Source: Thermococcus piezophilus (GTDB taxonomy: Archaea; Methanobacteriota_B; Thermococci; Thermococcales; Thermococcaceae). Taken from it: a DNA stretch of 64,000 nucleotides. Shown here one piece after another: positions 1 to 9,478 of this stretch. The position numbers and the translations under genes were made by a program. Location of the stretch: positions 744,001 to 808,000 of the forward strand of contig NZ_CP015520.1 in NCBI RefSeq assembly GCF_001647085.1. The letters are read 5' to 3'. Each line of letters opens with the position of its first letter. Position 1 is the first letter of the stretch. The notes beneath the pieces are model-generated. The model saw only the letters and a program-made list of their open reading frames with translations. It was not told the DNA's origin and searched no databases.

Positions 1-1999
1 GGGTAATGTAGACCTTGACGCTCTCCCCCTGGAGGGGCTCGGGTTCAAATCTAACGTTTACGACCTCTATATTCGGCTTGGCGGCGATTATAACGGGGAC
101 CCTTAGCGTAACGTTCTTCTCCATCCCGAGGTCGTTGGTATACGTTACTAAGAGCGGGATTTCGTAGATTCCCGAGGTGGCGTTCTCTGCAACGTCGACC
201 CTGAAGGAGGCCTTTGCCGAGTCGCCCTTGCCGAGCGTTCCGAGGTTTATGAGCTGCTGGCTCGTTTCACTCAGCTTGAACGGCCACGACGGCTGGGGCT
301 TCAGGATCACCGTCCTCGCGGTTCCGGTTCCAACGTTGTCCACCTGGAGGTCGATTTCCACGTTGCCCGTTCCAGGGAGGACCTTGCCAGGTGATGTTAA
401 GACTTTCGACAGGAGAAGCTCCGCCTTTCCGGTGATGTCTATGCCGACCAACCTCTCGTCGCTTATCTCCTTATCGTCGGGTGCGCTCAGGTACTTCAGC
501 TCCACCCGAAGGGGGTATATCCCGTTCTCGAGCTTGTCGTTGACCTTAATCCTGAACTCCAGCGTCGCTTCCTGGCCCGGTTCGAGCTCGGCAATGTACT
601 TTACGTTGTCCTCCCCAACCGGCAGGAATGCCTCGACGTTCTGTCTGGCGAGCTCCCCCATTATCTGGTTAAGCGCCGTCTGAATGCTCTCGCTCAGCCC
701 TTCACTCCCTTGAATGGGGATCTGGGAAAGGGCCGAGAGGTCGACGTTCTTGACCTCCCCCTGTATCGGCACCTGGTAGGGGATTATCTTGAGGCTCAGG
801 GCTTTGACGGATTGGGCCCCGGTGTTCTTTATCGTGAATCTTACCGTGAACGTATCGCCGGGGCTTATCTCTTTCGGAATCGTCTTGACATTTGTTATCT
901 CGATGAAGCCTTCCCTATTCCTGCTGACAGTCAGGGCAACGAAGTTGTAGCTCTGGACCATCTTCATGTTGGAGCCCAGCCCAGTGAAGTACACGACGCC
1001 GACGTAGAGGGGATACGTTCCCACATCCGCGTTGGGGTTTATCTTTATCCGGAAGGTAAGCGTGGCGTTCTCCTTCCCTTCCAAGTATTCGATGTACTGA
1101 ACCGCGCTTCCTTCGGGGTAGAAGACGCTCTGGGAAACTCCGCTCTGGCTCAGGGCCATCGATATGGCACTCGCTATCGAGGAACTCTCGTTGAAGCTCA
1201 TTGGTGTCGGGGAGACGAAGACGTTGAGGTAGCGGACCTTTAATGCGCCCTCGTTCTTGAGGTGGACCTTAATAGTTATCGTATCGCCGGGCTGAACTGT
1301 ATCGGGCATTTCAACGCTCGGGATCACAACTCCCGGGGCAGTGGCGGCCCTCCACTCCGGCGGCCCGCTTATACTTACCTTGATTCCATTGGGATAAACC
1401 TCCAGTACCGTTACGTAGACCTTCTCGTCGTCCACATCAACTTCTACCGTCTCGCCTTCCCTGACTGGAGTTATGTCGGGATAGGTTATCTGCATCAGAA
1501 CGTCTTCCTTCCTGATTCCGAGTTCTGGATGCTCCTCAATGGTCCGCATCACGGCATCGGCGATTTCCGTCGGAGATGCGCTCTGGAGCCACTGGTAGAA
1601 TCCAAAGGCATTGGCTATCAGGCAGGCGTTGAAAGCGGTGCTGTCATTGACGTACTGGGAACACGCCTCCACGTCGTAGCCCTGAGTTTCGGCGAGGGCC
1701 AGCAGGAACTCCGGATTGAGGAGGAGCCTCTGAATCTTCTCGGGGTCGGGCACGTATATCGTCTTGTACTCGGCGTTGAGTATCTTCCCGTTCTTTAGTA
1801 TCACAAGGAAGGCGTAGTACTCCCCGTTTCCGTAGTCCTTCTGTGTGTCCACCAGTGAGATCACGAGCGGTCCCACGAGTATGGCCTCCCCCTTGCTCAG
1901 GTAGCCCTCGAAGAGAGGGCTTCCCTGCGAGGCGCTTACGCCCGATGCGAACAGGCTTGTGATGAGGAGCAGGATAAGAGTTCCGGCTACTTTTTTCAT
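1..1999 (-). CDS. S-layer-like secreted protein (COG1361 type), 3' end outside window
   Basis: Large minus-strand frame open from the ATG at 1999-1997 to the left edge, so about 666 residues are seen and the C-terminus is missing. It opens with a signal peptide (MKK, then a hydrophobic stretch ending near ASGVSA). Repeated immunoglobulin-like segments of the COG1361/NPCBM-associated kind follow, each with patterns such as GDTITIKVHLKNEG and PGDTFTVRFTIKNTG. It should be exported and sit on or near the cell surface. Its ATG overlaps the stop of the upstream transporter gene (ATGA at 1999-1996), so the two are translated together. Such pairs are common in Thermococcales. The substrate is unknown. 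Confidence 0.85.
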   Translation of the reverse strand, partial: MKKVAGTLILLLITSLFASGVSASQGSPLFEGYLSKGEAILVGPLVISLVDTQKDYGNGEYYAFLVILKNGKILNAEYKTIYVPDPEKIQRLLLNPEFLLALAETQGYDVEACSQYVNDSTAFNACLIANAFGFYQWLQSASPTEIADAVMRTIEEHPELGIRKEDVLMQITYPDITPVREGETVEVDVDDEKVYVTVLEVYPNGIKVSISGPPEWRAATAPGVVIPSVEMPDTVQPGDTITIKVHLKNEGALKVRYLNVFVSPTPMSFNESSSIASAISMALSQSGVSQSVFYPEGSAVQYIEYLEGKENATLTFRIKINPNADVGTYPLYVGVVYFTGLGSNMKMVQSYNFVALTVSRNREGFIEITNVKTIPKEISPGDTFTVRFTIKNTGAQSVKALSLKIIPYQVPIQGEVKNVDLSALSQIPIQGSEGLSESIQTALNQIMGELARQNVEAFLPVGEDNVKYIAELEPGQEATLEFRIKVNDKLENGIYPLRVELKYLSAPDDKEISDERLVGIDITGKAELLLSKVLTSPGKVLPGTGNVEIDLQVDNVGTGTARTVILKPQPSWPFKLSETSQQLINLGTLGKGDSAKASFRVDVAENATSGIYEIPLLVTYTNDLGMEKNVTLRVPVIIAAKPNIEVVNVRFEPEPLQGESVKVYIT

Positions 2000-4254
2000 C
2001 TCGAACCACCTCCAGGATCTTTACCATAAAATATCTGCAGTAATGCGGGTGTGACGAGGTAAGATGCCAACACCGAGGCGAATATTCCAAACGCCAGTGT
2101 AAGCCCAAAGTCATGTATGGTTGGCAGTTCCCCCGCGAGGAGCGCTAAGAAGCCCCCGGCCGTTGTCAGCGCCCCCACGAGGATTCCCGGCCCGACGTTC
2201 TCGACGGACGTTACTATCGGGCGCGGGTTTCCTTTTTCCCTTTCCTCGAGGAAGCGGTGGCTCAGGTGCATTCCATAATCGACGCCAAGGCCGACTATCA
2301 TCGAGATGACACCTGCCAGGGTCTGGGTGAAGGGAATGCCGACCAGGCCCATGAATCCGACAGTCCAGAGGGCACCGAGGAACATTGGGGTTATCATCGC
2401 GATGGAAACCTTCGGGCGCTTGAAGAGAATCAGGACTATCAAGATGACAAAGATCGTTCCATAGGCCGAGATGCGGTTGATTTCCTCGTTCGTTAGGCTG
2501 TCGAGGACGTAGTTGAGGTAGATGTCGCCGGTCAAAGAGAGGCTCACTCCTGGCGGAAAGTCCGCGGTTTTAATTGCATCTTCGAAGTAGCTCATTATCC
2601 TCCTGAAATCGTTGATGCTCACACCGCCGAAGTCGCCCGTGAACTTAATCAGTGTCATGGAGTAGTCGGGGGACACCAGGTTCTGCCCCTCGTAGTCCTT
2701 CAGTGCTTCTCTGATTTTTTCTTCATCGTTCGGGATGTAGCCGTATTTTTCGACGACAATGTCTGCTATGCTCTCCGAGTCAAAGACGTTGTTGTAGTAG
2801 GAGTCTGCCGTTATTTCGTTCTCAAAGCGGTAGATGCTCCTCACAAGGGTAGGATCTCTGACGTCGTCTGCCTTGACGAGAACGTAGAGCTCGTCCTGCC
2901 CGCCGAAATCACTGCGCACGTCCTTCAGTGCCTCTATCTCGGGCATGCCCTTGGGAACGAACTTCTCAAGCCTAACCTCCGTGGTCACCTGCGTTACTCC
3001 ATAGCCGAAGACCAAGGTTATCAAGAAGACCGCACCGAGGAACGTGAAGGGTCTCCTTCTGATACCCTCTCCCAGGGAGCGGAACGCTTCTCTTAAGATG
3101 CCCGAGTGGGAGCGTATCTCGGGCACCTCGTAGTGCCCCTTCAGCCTCTTCATCACGTCCTCCTCGAGGATTATCACCGCAGGCGTTATCACGACCGCGT
3201 TTAGGGCCGCTAATCCAAGGCCGAGGATCAAGGTGGTCGCGAGGTTGTGGAGCATCGGGAGGCTGGAGAGATACATCGCGGCAAAGCCTGCAACGGTCGT
3301 CAGCGCCGCTCCCAAGAGTGCCTTTCCAGTCTCGGCTATTGCCTCCTCCGCGGCCTCCTCTATGCTCTTTCCCCTCTTCCTCTCCTCATAGCAGCGGTTG
3401 GTCACATGGACTCCGTAGTCTATGCCCATTCCTATGAGCATCGCGCCTATCGTGGTCGTCGCAATGTCGAGGGGTATTCCAAGGAGCCCCATCGCCCCAA
3501 GAGTCATGGTAACGCCAAACACTAAGGGAGTGAGCGGAATCAGTGCTTTAACTGGCGAACGGTAGAAGTAGAGCAGCAATCCTAGAACGAGGACGAAGGA
3601 TATTGCCATGGTCTTGTTCAGGTCGCTCTGGAGAAGCTCCAGTATCCTGTAGGTTATGCCTATGTTGCCAGTCTGGACTACTTCTACGTTTTTCGGAAAC
3701 TTGACGTCGTTTATGTCAGCTTGAATTTCCTTGTAAACTCTTGTGAGCGTTTTCGAGTTCTTCTCTCTGCTCACGGTTACCACTATTATCGTCGTCGTGT
3801 AGTCCCTGCTCACGAGCTGGCTTCTTGTCTCTGCAGGAAGCATATTGAGTACGAACTTAGCCTCTTCCTCCGTTTCTGGAAGACGGCCGAGAACCTGCAT
3901 GTAAACGTCCGCTATGCTTATGGTGTCGGTTACGTACTCCCTCTGGCGGAGCCTCTGCTCGAGCTCGTAGATGGCCTGGATTACTTGGGGGTCCCTAATA
4001 TCATACACCCCTCTTGGCTCTATAGAATCCACCTTGACCACTATCAGCGCGCTGTCGCTGCTCTGAAACTCGTTTTGGAATGTGTTGTAGTCCTCTATCG
4101 CTGGGTGCCCCTCGGGGAGCATGCTCCTTAAGTCGCTCTCGAAGCGCAGGTTTTGGATTCCATAGATGGAAACAACCAGCATGAATATTGATATGAGTGC
4201 AAATGCCACCCGGTACTTCACTATTATCTTTGCGACCTTACGCAGCACTGCCAT
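1996..4254 (-). CDS. MMPL/RND-superfamily membrane transporter
   Basis: 752 residues with the RND duplication: an N-terminal membrane segment, a large outer loop, a block of about five membrane helices (roughly 210-365), then the same pattern again (roughly 395-740). Each half holds a glycine-rich GxDYGxH helix: GMGIDYGVHVTNR in the first half and GLGVDYGMHLSHR in the second, as in the MMPL/HAE3 (COG1033) families of lipid or hydrophobic-molecule exporters driven by ion gradients. It is first in an operon with the secreted COG1361 protein, which may be an extracellular partner. The divergent regulator and shared operator suggest drug- or lipid-responsive control. Substrate unknown. Confidence 0.88.
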   Translation of the reverse strand: MAVLRKVAKIIVKYRVAFALISIFMLVVSIYGIQNLRFESDLRSMLPEGHPAIEDYNTFQNEFQSSDSALIVVKVDSIEPRGVYDIRDPQVIQAIYELEQRLRQREYVTDTISIADVYMQVLGRLPETEEEAKFVLNMLPAETRSQLVSRDYTTTIIVVTVSREKNSKTLTRVYKEIQADINDVKFPKNVEVVQTGNIGITYRILELLQSDLNKTMAISFVLVLGLLLYFYRSPVKALIPLTPLVFGVTMTLGAMGLLGIPLDIATTTIGAMLIGMGIDYGVHVTNRCYEERKRGKSIEEAAEEAIAETGKALLGAALTTVAGFAAMYLSSLPMLHNLATTLILGLGLAALNAVVITPAVIILEEDVMKRLKGHYEVPEIRSHSGILREAFRSLGEGIRRRPFTFLGAVFLITLVFGYGVTQVTTEVRLEKFVPKGMPEIEALKDVRSDFGGQDELYVLVKADDVRDPTLVRSIYRFENEITADSYYNNVFDSESIADIVVEKYGYIPNDEEKIREALKDYEGQNLVSPDYSMTLIKFTGDFGGVSINDFRRIMSYFEDAIKTADFPPGVSLSLTGDIYLNYVLDSLTNEEINRISAYGTIFVILIVLILFKRPKVSIAMITPMFLGALWTVGFMGLVGIPFTQTLAGVISMIVGLGVDYGMHLSHRFLEEREKGNPRPIVTSVENVGPGILVGALTTAGGFLALLAGELPTIHDFGLTLAFGIFASVLASYLVTPALLQIFYGKDPGGGSR

Positions 4255-4267
4255 CAGGTTCCCTCCG

Positions 4268-4291
4268 AACTTTTGGAAATTTCCGAAAGTT
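4268..4291. promoter_or_regulatory. 24-bp palindromic operator between divergent genes
   Basis: The 24 bases from 4268 form an inverted repeat with a single mismatched pair, built around GGAAATTTCC. On the minus strand the site covers the expected transcription start of the MMPL operon, about 26 nt downstream of a TATA-like box at 4291-4300. A further related half (GAAACTTT, 4302-4309) lies next to the TATA-like stretch of the plus-strand regulator gene. Inferred role: binding site of the divergent GbsR/MarR-type regulator, repressing both genes. Confidence 0.6.
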
Positions 4292-4380
4292 TTAAATATC
4301 TGAAACTTTAAAAACCTTTTGCTGATTGACCTTTGTCATTTTCATGTCGAATTCACTCGCTGGAATCGGGGGTGTTGGCT

Positions 4381-4902
4381 GTGGGAGTTGAAGAAGCACG
4401 TCGAATAGTCATGGAGCACTTCGCGAATGCCGCCAGGAGATTTGGCTTCAGCGAGCTTTACGGCTACATTTACGGAGTCCTATTTCTCGCGAGGGAGCCA
4501 ATGAGCCTTGGCGAGATAGCGGAGCTCACAGGATATTCACTCTCCCATGTGAGCACGGCCCTCAAGTCCATGGAAAGCCTCGGCCTAGTTGTTAGGATCA
4601 AGAAGCCGGGCGACAAGAAGGCCTACTACAAAGCCACCAAGCTCCTGAAGGACTGGAGACAGGCTGCTTATTACAACAGAATACTCGAAGACGTTGAACA
4701 GATGAAGGACAACCTTCGAAAGGCTTTGGAGGCCCTTGGAGATGAAACCGGTCCAGAGGCTGATTTCGTCAGGGAGAGCATAGAGGTCGCCATGAAGAGG
4801 AACGAGCTGGCGGGAAGGATATTCCACTTCATCATGAGCCACGACGACGAGGAAGTCCTTGAGAGGCTCATTACCTGCCTTGAGGGTGGGGAAAAGCGGT
4901 AG
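4381..4902 (+). CDS. GbsR/MarR-family transcriptional regulator
   Basis: About 173 residues. A winged helix-turn-helix (residues ~25-75, with EIAELTGYSLSHVSTALKSME and a GLVVRIKKPGDKKAYYKAT wing) is followed by a long helical, probably coiled-coil dimer region. This is the layout of GbsR-type MarR relatives. I chose GTG 4381 because GGGGGT at 4368-4373 is spaced correctly for it. The frame is open further upstream to an ATG at 4333 and there is another GTG at 4372. Divergent from the MMPL/COG1361 operon with a palindrome between them, so it is probably their local repressor. Confidence 0.8.
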   Translation: MGVEEARRIVMEHFANAARRFGFSELYGYIYGVLFLAREPMSLGEIAELTGYSLSHVSTALKSMESLGLVVRIKKPGDKKAYYKATKLLKDWRQAAYYNRILEDVEQMKDNLRKALEALGDETGPEADFVRESIEVAMKRNELAGRIFHFIMSHDDEEVLERLITCLEGGEKR

Positions 4903-4942
4903 CTTTAAAACCAACCTCTGGGAGTTCAATCGGGGTGAGGAA

Positions 4943-5455
4943 ATGTCGCTTTCATCACTACTCTGGGCCTTCTGGTACATAGTTCCAGCTTACATCGCCA
5001 ACGCTTCCCCAGTTCTCGTGGGTGGTGGCAGGCCTATTGATGGTGGTAGGACCTGGGGTGATGGCAGGAGGATCTTCGGCGACGGGAAGACGTGGCGCGG
5101 CTTCATTGGCGGCGTTGCCATAGGAACGGCCTCCGGAGTCATCCAGTACTTCCTCACGCCCGACTTCTATTGCTCCCTCGAGACGGCCATTCTCCTGGCT
5201 TTTCTGTTGTCATTTGGCGCGCTTTTTGGCGACCTCGTGGGCAGCTTCTTCAAGAGACGCGCCAACCTGCCGAGGGGCTATCCAGCCATCGGCCTCGATC
5301 AGCTGGGCTTTTTAATCTCTGCTCTGGCCTTTGCCTATCCCGTTAAGACGCTCGATTCTGGCCAGATAATTTTCCTCCTTATTGTCTCGCCATTCGTCCA
5401 CTGGGGGGCCAACTACTTTGCCTACAGGATGGGCTGGAAGAGCGTGCCGTGGTGA
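4943..5455 (+). CDS. carS: CDP-archaeol synthase
   Basis: 170 residues, DUF46/CarS family. The enzyme joins CTP to unsaturated archaetidic acid (digeranylgeranylglyceryl phosphate) to give CDP-archaeol, the branch point for archaeal polar lipids. Four to five membrane helices are visible. The family loop GDGKTWRGFIGG (near residues 48-60) and the GDLVGSFFKRR plus GLDQLGF motifs are present. The ATG at 4943 has an ideal GGGGTGAGG site just upstream; the longer open frame back to 4859 overlaps the regulator gene and is not needed. Confidence 0.93.
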   Translation: MSLSSLLWAFWYIVPAYIANASPVLVGGGRPIDGGRTWGDGRRIFGDGKTWRGFIGGVAIGTASGVIQYFLTPDFYCSLETAILLAFLLSFGALFGDLVGSFFKRRANLPRGYPAIGLDQLGFLISALAFAYPVKTLDSGQIIFLLIVSPFVHWGANYFAYRMGWKSVPW

Positions 5456-5577
5456 TGAGTGCTCTTTCAGATTTTCCGTTTTTTGCTAACTATTTTAGAT
5501 GGTGTTCAAAATTTGAATAGAAAATTCTTTTAAGCTTCAACTGATTTTAGTAGTTTGGTGAAGCTCCCATAAGGAAG

Positions 5578-6969
5578 TTGATAGGGTCGTGGTTAATAAT
5601 ATTGATTTTGGGCATGACAGTAAGTGCTGGAATGTCAAACAACTACGCGGCAGCAGTAACGACTAGCGATTCCTATGAGGCATTCTGGGACATCCTAAAC
5701 AGGGAGGCAGAGCTTGTGGTTGGCATTGAAAACGGCAACCTCAGTCTTGCTCCAGAGTTAATTCAGAATTCTCGCCTTGATGCGGATAATGCTGCGAATA
5801 TTTCAGCCTTAATCTGGCAGGCTTTGGAAGATCTGAAAGCCTCTGGAGTAAAAACTTATTACACTGCGGAGGAACTCCGCGAAATGGCTCAGAACATTAG
5901 CGAAAACGGTCTGCCACAGGAGAATGTTGATGCTCTTAAGGAGCAGGGCTGGACTGACGAGCAGATTCAGGCTTTGGAAGAGTACATTGTTCAGAACGGG
6001 ACAAAATTACAGAAGACTTTAACATGACTGCTTTCCTCAAAGACTTCTCAATGGCGTTCGTTGAAGTTGACTTTAAGTACAATCATTATGAAGCGTAGCG
6101 GTCAAGTGACGGTGAGCGGGACTGTTAAGATAACCTACACTCCCAGTTCTGGCCAACACCGAACAGTGTGGAGCCAGCAAGTGAGGAGAGGGAGATAATA
6201 GCGAGCTACTCAAAGACGATAGCGCTGGAGGATGGCGTTATCCTGGTAAGGTTTATGTAAGCGTTTTGACTCAGGATGAGAACGGCGATGGGACCGTCAA
6301 GACTGGAGAAGACGTTACTTTCAAGGTTGTAGTGAAGAATGACAATGATGTTAACATTGCTGGAACTTGCACTATCAGGATTGTCTATCCAACAAGCAGC
6401 AGCGACACGAGCACGAGGAGTTTTAGCGTTAGCGTTAATGCTCCTGCAGGTGGGAGTGCAACGGAAACTTTTGGTAGTGTCCATTATGCCTGGTCTGGAA
6501 CCTTCACGTACCCTGGAGAGTGCAGTTTCGACCAGTACACAAAAAGCTTCAGCGGAAGCGTGACGGTGATAAAGGATACTTCACCAATAAATCCTAGTAA
6601 CTCCCTATTTAGTGTTGAGTTAATAGCTTACCCGACCGAACTAGAGGGTGGTGGGGAAGTGTATTTACAAGTGAAGGCCTGGAATTACGATGGTTCATTG
6701 ATTCCTGTTATGGGATACATTGAAATTGATGGGGACAGGATTAGGGGCATTTGGTGAACCAAACGGGGCAGGGGAAGAACACTGGAGTGAAGCGACGGTG
6801 GAAGTGGAGCCAATGAAAGAATGAGAATTAAAGCAAGTGGCATTTGAGTGTGATCCAATGTAATTCAAGTACAATATGGGCACCTGTAAGAGAACTTCCA
6901 CTTGCCGATTACAATGGACAACGAGTTCCCTTGACAGGATATGAAGATTTGTCCAGCAATCCTTTTTAA
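5578..6969 (+). pseudogene. Broken surface/secreted protein gene, several frame breaks
   Basis: An N-terminal frame (5578-6027) begins with a signal peptide and helical segments (SYEAFWDILNREAELV). Coding sense then moves between frames: TEDFNMTAFLKDFS at 6009, SGQVTVSGTVKITYTPSSG at ~6100, NSVEPASEEREIIASYSK at ~6160, a beta-rich stretch from 6242 to 6757, GLGAFGEPNGAGEEHWSEA to ~6820, and IWAPVRELPLADYNGQRV ending at TAA 6969. Several breaks are mended by one added base, but others (near 6090, 6731 and 6825) do not fit a single lost base. Either a decayed gene or one with many sequence errors. The intact form would be a roughly 460-residue secreted protein of unknown function. Confidence 0.7.
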
Positions 6970-7002
6970 CTTCCGTTTCCCAACTCCTTCGGTGGTGTAA
7001 AG

Positions 7003-7269
7003 ATGAAGGTAAAGGTCAGGTACTTTGCCCGCTTCCGCTCCCTCGTTGGCACTGGCGAGGAGGAGCTGGAGGTTCTGGATGGGATAAAGGTCAGAGAACT
7101 TATCGATATCATCAAAGAAAGGCACCCAATTCTCAAAAACGAGGTCTTCGCGGAGGACGACGATTTGGCCGACGTCAACGTTTCGCGGAACGGGCGCTAT
7201 GTGAACTTCGACGAGGTTTTGAATGACGGTGACACGATAGCGCTGTTCCCCCCGGTAAGTGGTGGTTGA
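7003..7269 (+). CDS. moaD: MoaD/ThiS-family sulfur carrier
   Basis: 88 residues with a beta-grasp fold signature and the invariant C-terminal Gly-Gly (FPPVSGG), which is adenylated and thiocarboxylated to give sulfur for molybdopterin. Residues 1-12 (MKVKVRYFARFR) and DGDTIALFPP are typical of MoaD. GGTGG stands before the ATG. The E1-like activator gene starts 2 nt after its stop and MoaE lies 1.7 kb downstream, so the local job is molybdopterin (here probably tungstopterin) synthesis. A role as archaeal SAMP-type modifier is also possible. Confidence 0.9.
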   Translation: MKVKVRYFARFRSLVGTGEEELEVLDGIKVRELIDIIKERHPILKNEVFAEDDDLADVNVSRNGRYVNFDEVLNDGDTIALFPPVSGG

Positions 7270-7270
7270 T

Positions 7271-7969
7271 ATGCTGACCGAGCGCGAAATTGAGCGCTAC
7301 GACAGGCAGATAATGATATTCGGAGAAGAGGGCCAGGAGAAGCTCAAGAATTCCAAGGTGGCCGTGGTGGGAGTAGGCGGTCTTGGAAGTCCGGTCGCAT
7401 ACTACCTTGCTGCCGCTGGAATGGGGACGCTCCTCCTCATAGACGAGCAGACACCCGAGCTCAGCAACCTCAACAGGCAGATACTCCACTGGGAAGAGGA
7501 CCTTGGGGAGAACCCCAAACCGATCTCCGCCAAATGGAAGCTGGAGCGCTTCAACTCCGACATAAAAATCGAGACCTTTGTGGGCCGTTTAAGCGGGGGG
7601 AACATCGATGAGGTTCTCGAAGGCGTTGATGTAATCGTTGACTGCCTCGACAACTTCGGGACTCGCTTCCTCCTCGACGACTACGCCCACAGGAAGAGGG
7701 TTCCCCTCGTACACGGTGCCGTGGAGGGGACCTACGGCCAGGTAACGACAATATTCCCTGGAATTACGAAGAGCCTCAGGGAGATCTTCCCGAATGTTGG
7801 AGAAAAGAAAGAGAAATTCCCGATTCTGGGGGCAACAGCAGGCGTCGTCGGGGCAATTCAGGCCCTGGAAGTCATAAAGCTTCTAACTGGCATAGGCGAG
7901 CCCCTTATTAATCAGCTCTTGATAGTCGATTTGGCCTTCAACATCTTCGACGTGATCGAGCTCAAGTAG
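7271..7969 (+). CDS. moeB: MoeB/ThiF-family adenylyltransferase (E1-like)
   Basis: 232 residues. The start RYDRQIMIFGEEGQEKL and the nucleotide-binding GVGGLGSPVAYYLAAAG motif are classic for MoeB/ThiF/UbaA. It adenylates the C-terminal glycine of the MoaD partner encoded immediately upstream. DCLDNFGTR and VHGAVEGTYGQV are conserved. No zinc CxxC pairs and no rhodanese domain are visible, so this is a short form. ATG 7271 follows the MoaD stop by one base. The 3' end overlaps the convergent lipoprotein gene by 8 nt. Confidence 0.9.
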   Translation: MLTEREIERYDRQIMIFGEEGQEKLKNSKVAVVGVGGLGSPVAYYLAAAGMGTLLLIDEQTPELSNLNRQILHWEEDLGENPKPISAKWKLERFNSDIKIETFVGRLSGGNIDEVLEGVDVIVDCLDNFGTRFLLDDYAHRKRVPLVHGAVEGTYGQVTTIFPGITKSLREIFPNVGEKKEKFPILGATAGVVGAIQALEVIKLLTGIGEPLINQLLIVDLAFNIFDVIELK

Positions 7970-8843
7970 AGGGCTCCTTTACGCTTTTCTTTTCGTTGAT
8001 GCCCGTTATCTTTATAACTTTGCTCCATGTGCCCTCCTGTATTATAGTCATATTTCCGTGCGTCGGGTCGCTGACCACGGTTTTTGCGCTAACGGTGTAG
8101 CTTATGCTCCCACCAACGAGGATTCCGCCCCTGAACTGGAGCTCCAGAAGGCCATCATCTACGCTTATCTCCGTGTCGGGTGTTGATGCGAAGTAGGCAC
8201 TGGCGAGGACTTTTAGGTCGTCCGCATCGAGCCTGTATCTGAGTGTTAGAACGTCCCCTTCGGCTCTCTCCATGGGCTCCCTGGCGAGGTACTTCCTGGC
8301 GAGGCTCACGATGTTATATTTCCAGATCAGCTCTCTGAGGGTCTCGTCGTCGGCTTTCATCCATCCGACGGCGGTCTTGACGTAGGTGACGTTGTTCACG
8401 GTTATGTACTGGATGGACGTGGAAGCGCCGTCGGGCTGTATTATCGTCGTTGAGTTTATCCAAGCGCTCCATGAGTCGAAATCTACGTAGCTCTCCTCGA
8501 TGATGGTGAGGTCCACGTGATCCTTCTGGCTAATTCCTTCCTGTTCGACGGTCACGTTCATCGAGATGGTGGCGTTGCTGGTGTACGTGAACTGCCTTAT
8601 TCCAGAAACCCCCTTGAGGAGCTCCTCTGTGATGTAACCTCTTTCTGTGCTTGTTGGAGTTTCAGTCGCGGTAGTTGTTGTGGTGGTCGTTTGCTGGTGT
8701 GTGGTGGTCGGTGAGCTCGCCGTTTGTGATTCAGAAACGGGGCTCTCGCTCGGTGTCGTGCTGGCTTGGCCGTTGGAGGATATACAGCCCGCTGTGAACC
8801 CAGTGAGCAAAATTAGAACGAGTACCAACGCGTATTTTTTCAT
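7962..8843 (-). CDS. Predicted surface lipoprotein, function unknown
   Basis: About 293 residues. A hydrophobic leader ends in a lipobox (GFTAGC), giving a lipid-anchored cysteine. A Ser/Thr-rich linker of about 45 residues follows, probably glycosylated and spanning the S-layer. The remainder is a mixed beta domain resembling the LolA/LppX-like fold of small archaeal lipoproteins (LTIIEESYVDFDSWSAWINS, ILVGGSISYTVSAKT). ATG 8843 has a GGTGAAAGGG site; the GTG at 8852 is less likely. Convergent with moeB. No known partner nearby. Confidence 0.75.
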   Translation of the reverse strand: MKKYALVLVLILLTGFTAGCISSNGQASTTPSESPVSESQTASSPTTTHQQTTTTTTTATETPTSTERGYITEELLKGVSGIRQFTYTSNATISMNVTVEQEGISQKDHVDLTIIEESYVDFDSWSAWINSTTIIQPDGASTSIQYITVNNVTYVKTAVGWMKADDETLRELIWKYNIVSLARKYLAREPMERAEGDVLTLRYRLDADDLKVLASAYFASTPDTEISVDDGLLELQFRGGILVGGSISYTVSAKTVVSDPTHGNMTIIQEGTWSKVIKITGINEKKSVKEPST

Positions 8844-8942
8844 CCCTTTCACCTTTCTCCCTTTGGGCCGGTGATCACTTAAACCTTTTTATTAACTCGT
8901 CAGGTTTAAAGCTCCAAGTGAGTAGTTAAGTGGGGGGTGGAT

Positions 8943-9371
8943 ATGAAGGTTAGGATTACCACCGAACCTTTCGACCTCAACGAGGCTCTGAGCTATCTCC
9001 TCGTTCCGGAGGCTGGAGGCTACGTGTTCTTCCTTGGGAAGGTCAGGAACGAGAATCATGGCAGGAGGGTCAAGAAGCTCATCTACGAGGCCTACGAGGA
9101 GATGGCGGTAAAAGAAATGGAGCGCATACGAGAAGAGGCGCTTGAGAAGTTTCCTATCATTGACATCCTGATATGGCACCGCTACGGTGAGCTTGAAGTC
9201 GGGGAAGACACGATACTGATAGTGGCCAGTGGAAAGCACAGAAAGGAAGCGTTTGATGCCTGTATCTGGGCCATCGACAAAGTCAAGAGGCGCGTCCCTG
9301 TGTGGAAGAGGGAGGTGACCTACGAGGGCACTTTCTGGATCGAAGGCGACAAGGTACTGCCGGACAAATGA
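8943..9371 (+). CDS. moaE: Molybdopterin synthase catalytic subunit MoaE
   Basis: 142 residues. MoaE, with MoaD, inserts two sulfurs into cPMP to make molybdopterin. Visible signatures: GGYVFFLGKVRNENHGRRVKKL near residues 25-47, the conserved LIYEAYEEMA, HRYGELEVGED, ASGKHRKEAFDACIWAIDKVK and the basic VPVWKRE near the C-terminus. ATG 8943 is preceded by GGGGGGTGG; a GTG two codons earlier is possible. With moaD and moeB this gives the cofactor for the formate dehydrogenase further along the window. Confidence 0.93.
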   Translation: MKVRITTEPFDLNEALSYLLVPEAGGYVFFLGKVRNENHGRRVKKLIYEAYEEMAVKEMERIREEALEKFPIIDILIWHRYGELEVGEDTILIVASGKHRKEAFDACIWAIDKVKRRVPVWKREVTYEGTFWIEGDKVLPDK

Positions 9372-9478
9372 ACACTTCTGTTCTCTCCACTTTTTGCAAA
9401 CTACTGCTGATAGTGTGCAAAATCGGAATAGAAAAAGTATATATACGCTTTTGTCCATCCCTCCCCCGGTGGGGTCCA

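Noticed and set aside
177-1798. Three plus-strand frames of 168-178 codons
   Set aside because: They are antisense to the COG1361 gene, lack ribosome sites and have no family sense; the minus strand has a signal peptide and Ig-like repeats.
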